64,000 bases of DNA from Acinetobacter sp. WC-141 (lineage in GTDB: Bacteria > Pseudomonadota > Gammaproteobacteria > Pseudomonadales > Moraxellaceae): positions 85,061 to 149,060 of the forward strand of contig NZ_AMSS01000044.1 in the NCBI RefSeq assembly GCF_000313935.1, written 5' to 3'. The translations under genes were made by a program, and so were the position numbers. This document shows positions 36,744-46,981 of the stretch, piece after piece; the stretch's first letter is position 1; each line of letters starts with the position of its first letter. The notes below the pieces were generated by a model, which saw nothing but the letters and a program-made list of their open reading frames with translations, searched no databases and had not been told where the DNA came from.

Positions 36744-36795
36744 ACTCAGGCAGAATAATTTTCTATTTCTAATAACAATCTTATTTTGCCTGAGT
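36744..36795. repeat. Long inverted repeat after the aminopeptidase gene
   Basis: Two 15-base arms beginning ACTCAGGCA and ending TGCCTGAGT match with a single G-U wobble, around a 22-base spacer. There is no T-run after it on either strand, so it is not a standard terminator, though it could stabilise a 3' end. The remaining 275 bases to the next gene show nothing recognisable. Confidence 0.6.
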
Positions 36796-37071
36796 TGTAA
36801 TTATCTCTATTTTCCAATAAATTAAGATGTATCAAAGCTGGTTGAGTTAAATAAAGTTCTAATAAGAAAGTGCTCTTTTTTTCTAAAAATAAAGTGAAGC
36901 GAAATTTTTCATCGAAAACCCTTCAACTATTAGCATAAAGCAATTTTTAATTTTTATTAGTGATTACGAAACATAATGGTAACTATAAAAAGGTAGTTTT
37001 GAAGAAAACTTTGTAAGCACTATGCTATTTTTAACCGTATTCAATGTTTCTTTGAATTAAAGGGTTTCCCT

Positions 37072-37533
37072 ATGCAGGTATCCAATTTCGCAGTCACCCG
37101 TGATGATCATTATACCGTTTCTACAGATCCTTCTAAACTCGACATAGAAGTGATTCATTCGTTTCTATACCATTCAAAATGGGCAAAAGGGATCGATTTA
37201 GAAACAATACAAACCGCCATACAAAACAGTTTATGCTTTGGGTTATATGATCCGAACAACCAACAAATTGGTCTTGCTCGAATCATTACAGATTATGCAA
37301 CCTTTGCTTATGTAAAAGATGTTTTTGTGATCGATAAATTTCAAAAATTGGGCTTAGGGCTATGGTTAATGGAATGTTGCTTAGAACACTTGGAGTCTCT
37401 CAAACTTCGCAGAATTATGTTACTTACCAGTACAGCCTCAGGTTTCTATAAACAAATGGGCTTTACTCCACTGAATCAAGAAAATTTTGTGTGGCAACTT
37501 TTGCCTAATAACACAGAGGCAATTTCAAATTAA
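37072..37533 (+). CDS. GNAT-family N-acetyltransferase
   Basis: A 153-residue protein of the GCN5-related acetyltransferase fold. The acetyl-CoA loop is FQKLGLGLWLME (Q-x-x-G-x-G variant), preceded by strand 4 VKDVFVIDKF and followed by RIMLLTSTASGFYKQMGF. The pattern resembles small-molecule or amino-acid acetyltransferases that take a single short substrate. The substrate is unknown. The ATG follows AAAGGG. It stands alone. Confidence 0.85.
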   Translation: MQVSNFAVTRDDHYTVSTDPSKLDIEVIHSFLYHSKWAKGIDLETIQTAIQNSLCFGLYDPNNQQIGLARIITDYATFAYVKDVFVIDKFQKLGLGLWLMECCLEHLESLKLRRIMLLTSTASGFYKQMGFTPLNQENFVWQLLPNNTEAISN

Positions 37534-37775
37534 ATTATCGATTTTCCCTACTAGTTTTAGTTTAAGAAATACATCAACTTAGAATTATTAATATGCTTTT
37601 GCTAGCAATAAAGCATGAAGTTATTACAAGCCAAGGAAATTCTGGTACATTAGCCGATTAGAAATTGGCTTCTTATTTCAAATCTAAAAGCCTTTTCTGA
37701 AAACGGGTATCAATATGGGTAACTATTTTAGTCACTTATTAAATATATATTAACTATCATGAGGTTAAGTTCATC

Positions 37776-38360
37776 ATGCTTCTAATGATCGACAATTACG
37801 ACTCTTTTACCTACAACATCGTCCAGTATTTTGGCGAGTTGGATCAGGAAGTAAAAGTTGTTCGCAATGATCAAGTCACATTAGAGGATATTGAACGATG
37901 GCAACCAAAATATCTCGTGATTGGTCCTGGCCCTTGCTCTCCGAGCGAAGCGGGTATTTCCATTCCTGCAATTAACCACTTTGCTGGAAAAATTCCTTTG
38001 CTTGGCGTGTGTTTAGGGCATCAAAGTATTGGGCAAGCTTTTGGCGGAAACATTGTAAGAGCCAAAACGGTGATGCACGGACGTTTATCTGATATGTACC
38101 ACAGCAATAAAGGTATTTTCAGTAATCTTCCTAGCCCATTCTCGGCAACTCGTTATCACTCTTTGGTGATTGATCAGGAAACACTGCCTGATTGCCTTGA
38201 AGTAACATGCTGGACCAATGAAGCAGATGGCTCAATGGAAGAAATCATGGGTGTTAAACATAAAACACTTCCTGTTGAAGGTGTGCAGTTCCATCCCGAG
38301 TCGATCTTGAGTCAACATGGCCATCAAATCTTTAAAAACTTTTTAGATATCTACGCTTAA
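37776..38360 (+). CDS. trpG: Anthranilate/aminodeoxychorismate synthase glutaminase subunit
   Basis: Class I glutamine amidotransferase of 194 residues supplying ammonia to anthranilate synthase (TrpE) and, in Acinetobacter, probably also to PabB. It has the [10 protein letters not shown] start, the oxyanion [12 protein letters not shown], the nucleophile [15 protein letters not shown], the RYHSL segment and HPESIL with the catalytic His/Glu. In Acinetobacter trpG classically sits directly before trpD-trpC; here a 6-kb aminopeptidase/TonB receptor pair on the other strand separates them. Confidence 0.93.
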   Translation: MLLMIDNYDSFTYNIVQYFGELDQEVKVVRNDQVTLEDIERWQPKYLVIGPGPCSPSEAGISIPAINHFAGKIPLLGVCLGHQSIGQAFGGNIVRAKTVMHGRLSDMYHSNKGIFSNLPSPFSATRYHSLVIDQETLPDCLEVTCWTNEADGSMEEIMGVKHKTLPVEGVQFHPESILSQHGHQIFKNFLDIYA

Positions 38361-38413
38361 GGTAGCCTCGAATAAGTCATTTTAAAAATGACTGGATTTG
38401 ATAAGTAACCCGA

Positions 38414-38451
38414 ATAAAAAAAGCCAACTGCGATCAGTTGGCTTTTTTTAT
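38414..38451. terminator. Bidirectional terminator between trpG and M1 peptidase
   Basis: AAGCCAACTG and CAGTTGGCTT stem with A-run and T-run flanks, between convergent genes. Confidence 0.88.
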
Positions 38452-38462
38452 GGCTGAATCAA

Positions 38463-41162
38463 TTACAACTGTAACTGTTGCACAATCGATCCATCTTGTT
38501 TTGCCACTAAAGATTCGCAGAGTTGAATACGCTCTTTAGCCTGTTTCAATCCTCTTTCTACCCCGACCAATTCTTTAGTTCGTGGTGCAAAAAAGTCATT
38601 TAACTGTACTGCCTGTTGTTGGGTACATGCGGCCCCACTAAACATTGCAGGGAAACGCCCAGCAGAAGATTTACCTAAACGATCAAACACGGCGTCATGA
38701 TTTACTTTAAACCAAGACCACAAACCACCTTGTTCATCTCCATAATTATTGATGGAGTTAACCACAGTACGAACTTCACCGACTTTAACACGCGGGTTCA
38801 AAATCAACTGACGTGCTTGTTGGCGTGTTGCTTCTTGATTTGCTGAACCTAAGGCCGTAAGAATTGCAAGACGTTGTGTCGGTTGAGTCACACGTTGTAA
38901 CTCACTAGATAAACGATCAAAAGCAGGTTGGCCTTTTTCTTGTACACGTACAGCTAAAATGGTTGGCAATAATTCAGGGGTTACTTGTGCAAAGTTAAGC
39001 TGCTTTTGAGCAAAGAGTGCATCTGACTGTTTTAACAGTTGGGTACGAACTTCAGGAACTTGAATATCTAAAGCAAGAAACTTAACTAACTCACTACGCC
39101 ATAAACTGTCTTCGGCTGATTCATCTTTTTTGTTTACATAACCCAACTGATTTAATTTAGGTAAATATAAATTAGCTAAAACTTTTCTAAAATGTTCACG
39201 TTCAGCGTCTGTTTTTAATACATGACGATGAATAGTACTTAACTGGGAAAACAAGGCTGTACTAATTTGTCGGCTATTTGAATTGGCAAATTTCTTCGCA
39301 GCCTCTACGACAGCCAACAAATTAATATCACCATGGTTAAATGCCGCTGAAATTGCATAGGCATAGGCCAACTGTTCAGTATTAGAAAGCTTTTCTGTGG
39401 CAGCAGTCAGACGAGCAAATTCTTTTTGTGGCAAACTAAATTGGTAATACCCTGCCGCATCTGCATTTGGAATATACCAACTGCCAAGGCTAGCACCTTT
39501 GAGTTCAATCTTAGCTTCTGCTTGATCTACCAACTCACACTGGACCTTACTAGCAGCATTTGGAACTTCATAACGTACACATAACGGTATGCCCCACAGG
39601 CTTCTTGCATCACCTTTTGAGCCCACAGGTAGATAACGGCTTTGCTTCACATTTAAAAAGACTTTATTGCCTTCTTGCTGTAATGCGGTGTTAATTAAAG
39701 GCACACCTGGTTGATCAAGAAAACTTTTCATCGCTCTAGTAAAGCGCTCACCTTGTCCAGATTGCTCTGCTAAAGCGCTAATTAAATCATTGGCTGTCGC
39801 ATTACCATATTGGTGCTTATTAATATAATTGCGTACCCCTTGTTTGAATTTTTCTTCACCTAAATAGCTTTCAAACATATTTAAAACAGCCGCACCTTTT
39901 TGATAAGTGATGCCATCAAAAGCCGTTTGAATATCGGCATTGCTTAAAATAGGCTGACGAATACGACGTACACTCACCAAACTATCACTTTTCATCGCAT
40001 CAGCAGTATCTGCAATACGTTCTAGGTCAGCATTAAATTCGGGATGTAATTTTTGAGTAATTTTACTTTGCATCCATGTGGCAAACGATTCATTGAGCCA
40101 CAGATCATCCCACCACGGCATCGTGACGACATCACCGAACCATTGATGCGCGAGCTCATGTGCATTGACGTTAAATGAATTCTGTACAAAAGAGACTGGT
40201 GAGTCCTTATCTAGCAACATTAGATAGTCTCTAAAAGTAATCAGCCCTGGGTTCTCCATTGCTCCAGCTGCAAAGTCTGGTGCTGCAAGTAAATCTAACT
40301 TATCAAATGGATAACCAAAGGCAAAATAATCTTCTAAAGTTTTTAAAATGGCTGGCGTTTCAGATAAAGCATGCTGCATTTTTTCAGCTTTAGCATCAGG
40401 CGCAATACCACGTAACTGGATCGGCTGCTTACGCCATGAAGTTGCCCCAATATCTGGCCCTTTTTGTAATTGCCACGGTCCGACAGCCAACGCAAGTAAA
40501 TACGTTGGCAGTGGTTTAGTTTGTGCAAAACTAAGTGTTTTCCAACCCGACTTCTCTGCTTGCTCGGAAGTTTGTTGGGTATTGGCAAACCCTGAATATT
40601 TGCTTGGAATCGTCAAACGAATATTAAACGGAGTTTTAAAACGTGGCTCATCAAATGACGGGAATGACTGGCGTGCACTAATTGCTTCCATTTGAGTCAT
40701 CACATAAGGTTTACCCTCAAACTCGATTTTATAAATACCGTCGAGCTGCTGGTCGTACGCCGCATTAAAATCTAGAACGAGTTGATACTGGCCTGCGGGC
40801 AAAGTCTTGGCAAATTTAATTTTACTTACCCCATCTATCTCAGAGGCTTGTTCATATTTTGCTTTGGTTTTAGCACCCTCTGCCGATGTGATATTCACAT
40901 CTTTCACCGTCAAAGATTTACCATGAATCCAGATGTGATCTGTGGCTTGAGCCAGCTTTAAATGAATAGTGGTTTTACCGGTATAGCCTTTTTGTGCGGG
41001 ATCAATCTTAAAATCTAAATCATAAGATTCGGGTACGACCCACTCAGGTAATTTACCAATCGGGATTTGTTCACTGTTATTCGATGCAAAAATCTGTGTC
41101 GCCGATAAAGATAATAATGTTGTAAGTAGTAATCTTTTTTTAAATGAAGGCTTGACCAACAT
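38463..41162 (-). CDS. Exported M1-family zinc aminopeptidase
   Basis: An 899-residue aminopeptidase N-like enzyme with a signal peptide (about residues 1-27, cleavage near IFASNN), so it acts in the periplasm or outside. Domain order is typical of M1: N-terminal beta domain, GAMENPGLITF exopeptidase motif, zinc site HELAHQWFGD with NESFATWM supplying the glutamate ligand, then an ERAP1-like helical C-domain. The start at 41162 gives the signal peptide directly and has AGAGGA upstream; the frame is open 22 codons further. It lies 79 bases downstream of a TonB-dependent receptor on the same strand, suggesting trimming of peptides linked to that uptake. Confidence 0.88.
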   Translation of the reverse strand: MLVKPSFKKRLLLTTLLSLSATQIFASNNSEQIPIGKLPEWVVPESYDLDFKIDPAQKGYTGKTTIHLKLAQATDHIWIHGKSLTVKDVNITSAEGAKTKAKYEQASEIDGVSKIKFAKTLPAGQYQLVLDFNAAYDQQLDGIYKIEFEGKPYVMTQMEAISARQSFPSFDEPRFKTPFNIRLTIPSKYSGFANTQQTSEQAEKSGWKTLSFAQTKPLPTYLLALAVGPWQLQKGPDIGATSWRKQPIQLRGIAPDAKAEKMQHALSETPAILKTLEDYFAFGYPFDKLDLLAAPDFAAGAMENPGLITFRDYLMLLDKDSPVSFVQNSFNVNAHELAHQWFGDVVTMPWWDDLWLNESFATWMQSKITQKLHPEFNADLERIADTADAMKSDSLVSVRRIRQPILSNADIQTAFDGITYQKGAAVLNMFESYLGEEKFKQGVRNYINKHQYGNATANDLISALAEQSGQGERFTRAMKSFLDQPGVPLINTALQQEGNKVFLNVKQSRYLPVGSKGDARSLWGIPLCVRYEVPNAASKVQCELVDQAEAKIELKGASLGSWYIPNADAAGYYQFSLPQKEFARLTAATEKLSNTEQLAYAYAISAAFNHGDINLLAVVEAAKKFANSNSRQISTALFSQLSTIHRHVLKTDAEREHFRKVLANLYLPKLNQLGYVNKKDESAEDSLWRSELVKFLALDIQVPEVRTQLLKQSDALFAQKQLNFAQVTPELLPTILAVRVQEKGQPAFDRLSSELQRVTQPTQRLAILTALGSANQEATRQQARQLILNPRVKVGEVRTVVNSINNYGDEQGGLWSWFKVNHDAVFDRLGKSSAGRFPAMFSGAACTQQQAVQLNDFFAPRTKELVGVERGLKQAKERIQLCESLVAKQDGSIVQQLQL

Positions 41163-41241
41163 AAGGGGTTTTATCCTCTGTAGTTTTAAATAAAAAGATG
41201 CAGCAATTGCTGTACCACTTCGCTGCATCCATACATCATTC

Positions 41242-43974
41242 TTAAAATTTATAGTTAAACTCCAACCAACCTTGACGGCCGAATGGTGAATATGATCCTA
41301 TCGGATAATACGGCCAACCGCCTGTGTCATCTCGTTTCACTTTGTCAAACAAGTTATTAATAATGATTGAAGCAGAAGCTTTTGGAGAGATTTGATAAGT
41401 ACCACTCCAGTTCACTAAATACGTTGGGCTTAAATAGGCAGTCTGGTCGCCGTTTGGAATTTTGCCATAACGATTAACTAATACTGTTGATGCCCAATCT
41501 CCAAAGCTCCAGCTGAGACTGGTATTAAAACGGTCACGCCAATCAGGAATGCTTAAATCTTTTAAGTAATCATCTTTCTCGCCATCTTTTGATTGTTGAT
41601 ATTCATGTTCTAGTACACGGCTATAATTTACCGTCCAGAGAAAGTTACCAAAGCTGTCTGTTTTCCAACGCCATCTGCTAGTGAAATCAATCCCACGGGT
41701 ATGGTCTGATGCAGCATTAATCGGAACGATATTTATATTCTTAATCACATTTGGGTCGACAACTGCATTTGCAGGGTTACGCTCCACACGTGCTAATGCA
41801 TCAATACAGGCTGCAGAGTTAATATCTTGGTTGCCTAAACGACAATCTGCTTCTAAGCGTAGAATTTTGTCCTCACTTAAGTTGGTCACAAGATTATCAA
41901 TTTTGATATCCCAGTAATCGACGCTAATATCAAATTTATTGGTTGGCGACCAAACAAAACCTGCACCATAAGATTTACCCTCTTCAGGTTTAAGCTCTTT
42001 GTTTCCAGTTAAAGTGTAGTTCGCCCCAGGTGCGTAATCTTTAAAGCTACATTTATCTAAAGGTTGTCCCGTTTGGCTACAACGTAAATAATCGGTGGTA
42101 CTTGGAAAATAACCTTTTTGTTTATTTAAAAACAGATAGTTCATATCTGGTGCACGAAAGCTGGTCGCGTAGTTACCGCGCACCAATAAAGTCGGATGTG
42201 GTCTAAACTCAAGGCCTGAACCGAAAGTTAGCTTATCAATACTGTTATCTGACAAAGCATAACGGTCATAGCGTCCGGACAGGGTTAAATTTAATGGTTT
42301 TGCTAAAGGTAAGAATAATTCTGCTCCAAGTGCTTGGCGGGTACGTGTACCGCCATATTCGCCACTAGAGCTTAAATTATAATATTCACCATTTTCGATC
42401 GCCTCATCTGGCTTAATCGAGAAGCCTTGACGTCCGATTTCAGCCACAGTCGCAAGTTTGGCCATTCCTGCAGGTAACTTAAATACGTCACCATTCGCGC
42501 TTAAGGTTAAACTTTGCGCCCACGACTTATCTTTTTCTTTTGTTGTGCCCGAAATACTTTCAAATTCACTTGCTGTGAGTGGACGACTTAAACGATCTAA
42601 ATGAGGTGAATAAATAGGAATACCATCTGCATCTGTACCAAGTTGCTGACCTAAGAAGTACTCATCAACATTCGAGCGTAATAAGCCTTGGCGGCGTAGC
42701 TGACTGGTATAAATAGAACCATTATAGGCTGCTTCATAACTCCAGCTCGTCTCTCCAATATCGCCTCGAATTCCAAAATTTAAGTTAGAAGAAAGTTCTT
42801 TCCATTTTTTATTTATTCGTTCTACCCCACCTAATTCTTCAGGTGCAAAACGGCGATTCCAAATTTCATAATTTCCTGAATCTTGATTTAGGAAATAACC
42901 ACTCGTTGCAGCTAAAGAAGTCCATATCGGACTACGGGTATTATTTTCAATTTGGTTTGCCCCAATCAAAAAATCTGCAAATAATTGAGTTTTATCATTT
43001 AACTCATAGTCTAGACCGAGATAACCATTTTGACTGCGATTTTGAGTTTGAACAGTCCAATAAGTCGGTCGAGCCAAACCACTGGCACAATTGTCCGCCC
43101 CTACTTGTCCAATATTATTGACTGATCCGTTAAATAAACCATTAAAGGCCTGACACCCACCAATTGAAAGATATTTACCAGTATCAGCATTTTTACGCCC
43201 CACAATCGTGTCAGGTCTCTCTCCCAACCGAGTTCGGCTCTTCATAAAATCTCGATCGGCTGCCCATATCGGTTCACGGCCGCTGAGTTCAACCCCATAA
43301 ACGAGACTAAGCTTATCTAAAGTTTTACTGCCACTCAGTTGTAAACGTAAATTTTCGCCGCCTTCTTTGGTTCCACCTGCCTTAATATTAAATTGTGTGC
43401 CATCTGTTTTCTTTTTTAGAATAATATTCACAACCCCTGCAATTGCATCTGAACCATAAATTGCAGAAGCGCCACCGTTTAATATTTCAATACGATCAAT
43501 AATAGCGGTTGGAATATTGGCTAAATTTACGAAATTGACAGAGCCATCATACGGTACAGGATAATCTGCAACCCGATGTCCATTAATCAAAGTCAAGGTG
43601 TGATTCGGTCCTAAGCCTCGTAAACTAATGGCATTAGCAGCAGGTGTAAAAGTATTTCCATAATCGGCACCTTGTACAAACCCCGTGTTCTGCGTCAAAT
43701 TATTGAGTGCATCAAATGCATTACTAAAACCTTGTTTTTCAATATCGGCTGCGGTAATCACGGTCACACTGGTTGGCCCATCTTTTTGTGCTTTTGAAAT
43801 CCGAGATCCTGTCACAGCAACACGAACTACTTTATCTGGTTTAGCTTGGTTTTGGGGTTGCTCTACGGTTTCTTGTGCATAGCTTTCTAATGGATGAAAC
43901 AGTGCAACAAATACAAAAATAAATGAGCGCTTATTTTTTAAAGGCCCTAGATATTTCAAGTTATTTAAATACAT
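41242..43974 (-). CDS. TonB-dependent outer membrane receptor
   Basis: A roughly 910-residue outer membrane transporter with signal peptide (FIFVFVALFHPLESYAQ), an N-terminal plug domain (TSVTVITAADIEKQGF, IEILNGGASAIYGSDAIAGV, VNIIL) and a C-terminal 22-strand barrel ending WLEFNYKF. The plug type is that of the large carbohydrate/peptide class rather than classic siderophore receptors, but the substrate is not determined. I start at ATG 43974, which places the signal peptide normally; an ATG 14 codons upstream at 44016 is also open. Neither has a strong ribosome site. The exported M1 peptidase follows as a likely partner. Confidence 0.85.
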   Translation of the reverse strand: MYLNNLKYLGPLKNKRSFIFVFVALFHPLESYAQETVEQPQNQAKPDKVVRVAVTGSRISKAQKDGPTSVTVITAADIEKQGFSNAFDALNNLTQNTGFVQGADYGNTFTPAANAISLRGLGPNHTLTLINGHRVADYPVPYDGSVNFVNLANIPTAIIDRIEILNGGASAIYGSDAIAGVVNIILKKKTDGTQFNIKAGGTKEGGENLRLQLSGSKTLDKLSLVYGVELSGREPIWAADRDFMKSRTRLGERPDTIVGRKNADTGKYLSIGGCQAFNGLFNGSVNNIGQVGADNCASGLARPTYWTVQTQNRSQNGYLGLDYELNDKTQLFADFLIGANQIENNTRSPIWTSLAATSGYFLNQDSGNYEIWNRRFAPEELGGVERINKKWKELSSNLNFGIRGDIGETSWSYEAAYNGSIYTSQLRRQGLLRSNVDEYFLGQQLGTDADGIPIYSPHLDRLSRPLTASEFESISGTTKEKDKSWAQSLTLSANGDVFKLPAGMAKLATVAEIGRQGFSIKPDEAIENGEYYNLSSSGEYGGTRTRQALGAELFLPLAKPLNLTLSGRYDRYALSDNSIDKLTFGSGLEFRPHPTLLVRGNYATSFRAPDMNYLFLNKQKGYFPSTTDYLRCSQTGQPLDKCSFKDYAPGANYTLTGNKELKPEEGKSYGAGFVWSPTNKFDISVDYWDIKIDNLVTNLSEDKILRLEADCRLGNQDINSAACIDALARVERNPANAVVDPNVIKNINIVPINAASDHTRGIDFTSRWRWKTDSFGNFLWTVNYSRVLEHEYQQSKDGEKDDYLKDLSIPDWRDRFNTSLSWSFGDWASTVLVNRYGKIPNGDQTAYLSPTYLVNWSGTYQISPKASASIIINNLFDKVKRDDTGGWPYYPIGSYSPFGRQGWLEFNYKF

Positions 43975-44325
43975 ATTTATTGATAGATATAATAAAGATC
44001 GCCCTACTATATCCATTTTTATTTGCTTGATTTATACACATTTTTTCTAGATATATGTATGTTTAAGATATACCAAATGGTTAATTATTTATCATAAAAA
44101 CTCACAATAAACTAAAACCTTTTTCAATAAATAAATTTTATTTATGAATAAAACCAACGCAGTGAACTAGCAAAAATTTTAAAACTCTTAAGGAACTACA
44201 AAAAACTTTGGTTATTTTCTGCTAACATAGCTCCCCGTAGCTAGTGAAACATGGAATGCAACACGCTGAACATCCCACTCTTGATCAACTTCACCTAAAA
44301 ATTTTAATCATTAATGCTGTAAATC
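43975..44325. other. Divergent intergenic region, TonB receptor/trpD
   Basis: About 350 bases, very AT-rich on the receptor side, with an imperfect AT palindrome (ATAAATAA/TTTATTTAT) near 44130-44150. I see no convincing Fur box, riboswitch or trp attenuator (no run of Trp codons). trpD has no good ribosome binding site. Confidence 0.4.
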
Positions 44326-45381
44326 ATGACTATGAATATCCAACAGGCGCTCAACCACATTACCAAGAACATTCATTTGACTCAGCCTCAAATGGAAGAA
44401 ATTATGCGCAGCATCATGCAAGGTGAGGCAACCGAAGCACAAATTGGTGCTTTAATGATGGGGCTACGCATGAAAGGTGAAAGCATTGACGAAATGACAG
44501 CTGCTGCACGTGTCATGCGTGAATTTGCGATCAAGATCGATGTGAGCGATATCAAACATTTAGTTGATATTGTGGGTACAGGTGGTGATGGTCAAAATTT
44601 ATTTAACGTCTCTACAGCTTCTAGCTTTGTAATTGCAGCAGCAGGCGCAACCATTGCAAAACATGGTAACCGTGGCGTTTCAAGTAAATCAGGTTCATCT
44701 GACTTACTTGAACAAGCAGGTATTCATCTTGATTTAGATATGCAACAAACCGAACGCTGCATCCGTGAAATGGGTGTAGGTTTCTTGTTTGCACCAAACC
44801 ATCATAAAGCCATGAAATATGCTGCTGGTCCACGTCGTGAACTTGGCATTCGTAGTATTTTCAATTTACTTGGCCCACTGACCAATCCAGCTGGTGTAAA
44901 ACGCTTTGTGATTGGTGTGTTCTCAGATGAGCTTTGTCGTCCGATTGCAGAGGTTATGAAGCAACTGGGTGCTGAGCATGTCATGGTTGTCCATTCAAGA
45001 GATGGTCTTGATGAAATCAGCCTTGCCGCTCCTACAGCTATTGCAGAACTCAAAGACGGCGAAATTACGGAATGGACACTTAATCCAGAAGATGTCGGCA
45101 TTGAGTCACAAACCTTAAATGGCTTAGTTGTTGCTGATGCAGCAGCAAGTTTAAAACTGATTAAAGATGCATTGAGTAAAAATAAAACTGACATTGGCGA
45201 AAAAGCAGCAAATATGATTGCGCTTAATGCGGGTGCTGGTATTTATGTGGCGGGTATTACCAAAACTTATGCGCAGGCTGTTTCATTCGCTCAAGATATT
45301 ATCTATGGCGGACAAGCATTAGAGAAAATGAGTGTTTTGGCTGAATTTACCAAAACATTAAAACAATGTCAGGCAGATTAA
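44326..45381 (+). CDS. trpD: Anthranilate phosphoribosyltransferase
   Basis: Transfers phosphoribose from PRPP to anthranilate, the second step of tryptophan synthesis. The 351-residue protein shows [21 protein letters not shown] (PRPP site), [18 protein letters not shown], and [10 protein letters not shown]. Two in-frame ATGs lie two codons apart; [10 protein letters not shown] may be the true start. trpC follows nine bases later, so the two form an operon with the Smr gene. Its usual upstream partner trpG is 6 kb away. Confidence 0.96.
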   Translation: MTMNIQQALNHITKNIHLTQPQMEEIMRSIMQGEATEAQIGALMMGLRMKGESIDEMTAAARVMREFAIKIDVSDIKHLVDIVGTGGDGQNLFNVSTASSFVIAAAGATIAKHGNRGVSSKSGSSDLLEQAGIHLDLDMQQTERCIREMGVGFLFAPNHHKAMKYAAGPRRELGIRSIFNLLGPLTNPAGVKRFVIGVFSDELCRPIAEVMKQLGAEHVMVVHSRDGLDEISLAAPTAIAELKDGEITEWTLNPEDVGIESQTLNGLVVADAAASLKLIKDALSKNKTDIGEKAANMIALNAGAGIYVAGITKTYAQAVSFAQDIIYGGQALEKMSVLAEFTKTLKQCQAD

Positions 45382-45390
45382 GGACTTCTC

Positions 45391-46197
45391 ATGATTAATA
45401 TTCAAAATACCATTTTAGGTAAAATTGTTGACCGTAAACATGAGGAACTTGCTGCACGTTTAAAACAACGTAATTTGCAAGACATTGAAGAACTTGCTAA
45501 AGCGGCAACTCCGGTAAGAGGTTTCGCAAAAGCTTTACAGCATAAGCGCCCTGCCGTAATTGCTGAAATTAAAAAAGCATCTCCATCAAAAGGCATTATT
45601 CGTGCAGATTTTAATCCTGCTGAAATTGCCGAACAGTACGAACAAGCTGGAGCAGCATGTTTATCTGTTTTAACTGACGTTGATTTTTTTCAGGGTGCGG
45701 ATGAAAATATTGCGATTGCACGAAGCCACTGTGCTTTACCTGCTTTACGTAAAGACTTTCTGATTGATCCATATAATGTAGTCGAAGCACGTGCATTACA
45801 TGCTGACTGTATTTTATTGATTGTTGCATCTTTGTCAGATCAGCAGCTCGAAGAAATGTCTAAGACTGCTTTTGAACATCAGCTTGATGTATTGGTTGAA
45901 GTTCATGACGAAGAAGAACTGGAACGTGCTTTAAAGTTGTCTGAGCAATGTTTGTTAGGTGTGAATAACCGCAATTTAAAAACCTTTGATGTAGATTTAA
46001 ACACATCAGTTCGTTTGAAAAATTTACTTCCTGCTTCTCGTTTACTCGTAACTGAAAGTGGCATTGCCACTCCAGATGATGTTCGTATGATGCAAGAACA
46101 TGATATTCACACCTTCTTGGTTGGCGAAAGTTTTATGAAACAACCAAGACCAGATCAAGCCTTTAACGCCCTTTTTGGACAACCCCAAACGGTTTAA
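45391..46197 (+). CDS. trpC: Indole-3-glycerol phosphate synthase
   Basis: TIM-barrel enzyme closing the indole ring in tryptophan synthesis; 268 residues, monofunctional (no fused TrpF). Motifs include AVIAEIKKASPSKGIIRADF (catalytic lysine), ACLSVLTDVDFFQG, ALRKDFLIDPYNV, LLGVNNRNLKTFDVDL and LVTESGIATPDDV. The ATG is nine bases after trpD, within an operon. Confidence 0.97.
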   Translation: MINIQNTILGKIVDRKHEELAARLKQRNLQDIEELAKAATPVRGFAKALQHKRPAVIAEIKKASPSKGIIRADFNPAEIAEQYEQAGAACLSVLTDVDFFQGADENIAIARSHCALPALRKDFLIDPYNVVEARALHADCILLIVASLSDQQLEEMSKTAFEHQLDVLVEVHDEEELERALKLSEQCLLGVNNRNLKTFDVDLNTSVRLKNLLPASRLLVTESGIATPDDVRMMQEHDIHTFLVGESFMKQPRPDQAFNALFGQPQTV

Positions 46198-46207
46198 TAG
46201 AAGATAT

Positions 46208-46897
46208 ATGAGTAATAAAGATTCATCGCTTTCTAAAGAGCAACAAAAGTTATTGAAGCAATTTAAAAAGCAAATCTCCAATCCTCATTCAAGCAAAATC
46301 GCAAGTCAGCCTGAGGCCAAACAACCTCAGGCTGAGTCTGAAGAATTGGAAAGTGCAAATCTGTTTCAAAGTGCTGTAGCAGGTGTTAAACCCATCAATA
46401 ATAGTAATATTGCTGATGTAAGGACTCCTCGCGCGAAAAAAGTTGATGCTCAAACACTCGCTAAACGTGCAGCTGCCGAAGGTGGTCGTGACACTGAGCA
46501 TGCTGAACTCTCTGATACTCAAGCTGCTTTAAATCCTGTCGCAAGCCAAGCAACATTAAGCTATCGCATTGCTACCCTTCAGCATAAAGTTTTTGAAGAC
46601 TTAAAAGCTGGGAAAATACGTTGGTTTGAAGCTGTAGATTTACACGGTTGTACGATTGAGCAAGCACGTGAGGCGGTTTTACATATTATCCAAATGGCAA
46701 AAGATGAAAACCAAAATGTGATCAAAATTGTGCATGGTAAAGGCCCTGAAGCGGTCTTAAAAACCTATGTCAACGGATGGTTACGCCAACACCGCGATGT
46801 TTTAGCTTTTGTAAGTGCACCAGAAAATCAAGGTGGCACAGGCGCTGTTCTCGTACTGCTTAAACGCGCAGAAAAAAATCCCAAGTACCAACAATAA
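46208..46897 (+). CDS. Smr-domain protein
   Basis: A 229-residue protein with a low-complexity, charged N-terminal half (about 1-120) and a C-terminal Smr domain: VDLHGCTIEQAREAVLHII, then IVHGKGPEAVLKTYVNGWL and a terminal GAVLVLLKR. Smr domains of SmrA/SmrB type are nucleic acid nucleases; SmrB acts at collided ribosomes. The metal-site DLHG and HGKG are present. ATG 46208 follows AGAAGA, ten bases after trpC, so it may be co-transcribed with trpDC although unrelated in function. Confidence 0.85.
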   Translation: MSNKDSSLSKEQQKLLKQFKKQISNPHSSKIASQPEAKQPQAESEELESANLFQSAVAGVKPINNSNIADVRTPRAKKVDAQTLAKRAAAEGGRDTEHAELSDTQAALNPVASQATLSYRIATLQHKVFEDLKAGKIRWFEAVDLHGCTIEQAREAVLHIIQMAKDENQNVIKIVHGKGPEAVLKTYVNGWLRQHRDVLAFVSAPENQGGTGAVLVLLKRAEKNPKYQQ

Positions 46898-46981
46898 AGC
46901 GGCATTTTCTACAGAATTCAGACTTTTTATAGTTTTCTGATAGAATGCCGTTTTGTTCAACCAGTGTAAGTGAACATTCTT

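Noticed and set aside
40348..40695. A 115-codon ORF antisense to the M1 aminopeptidase.
   Set aside because: Shadow of a conserved coding region with no supporting start signal.
44200..44325. A trp leader peptide or attenuator before trpD.
   Set aside because: No short ORF with consecutive Trp codons and no terminator/antiterminator pair could be found.
44802..45194. A 130-codon ORF antisense to trpD.
   Set aside because: It lies wholly opposite a well-conserved enzyme gene, is Ser/Ala/Pro-rich in the manner of a shadow frame, and has no ribosome site.
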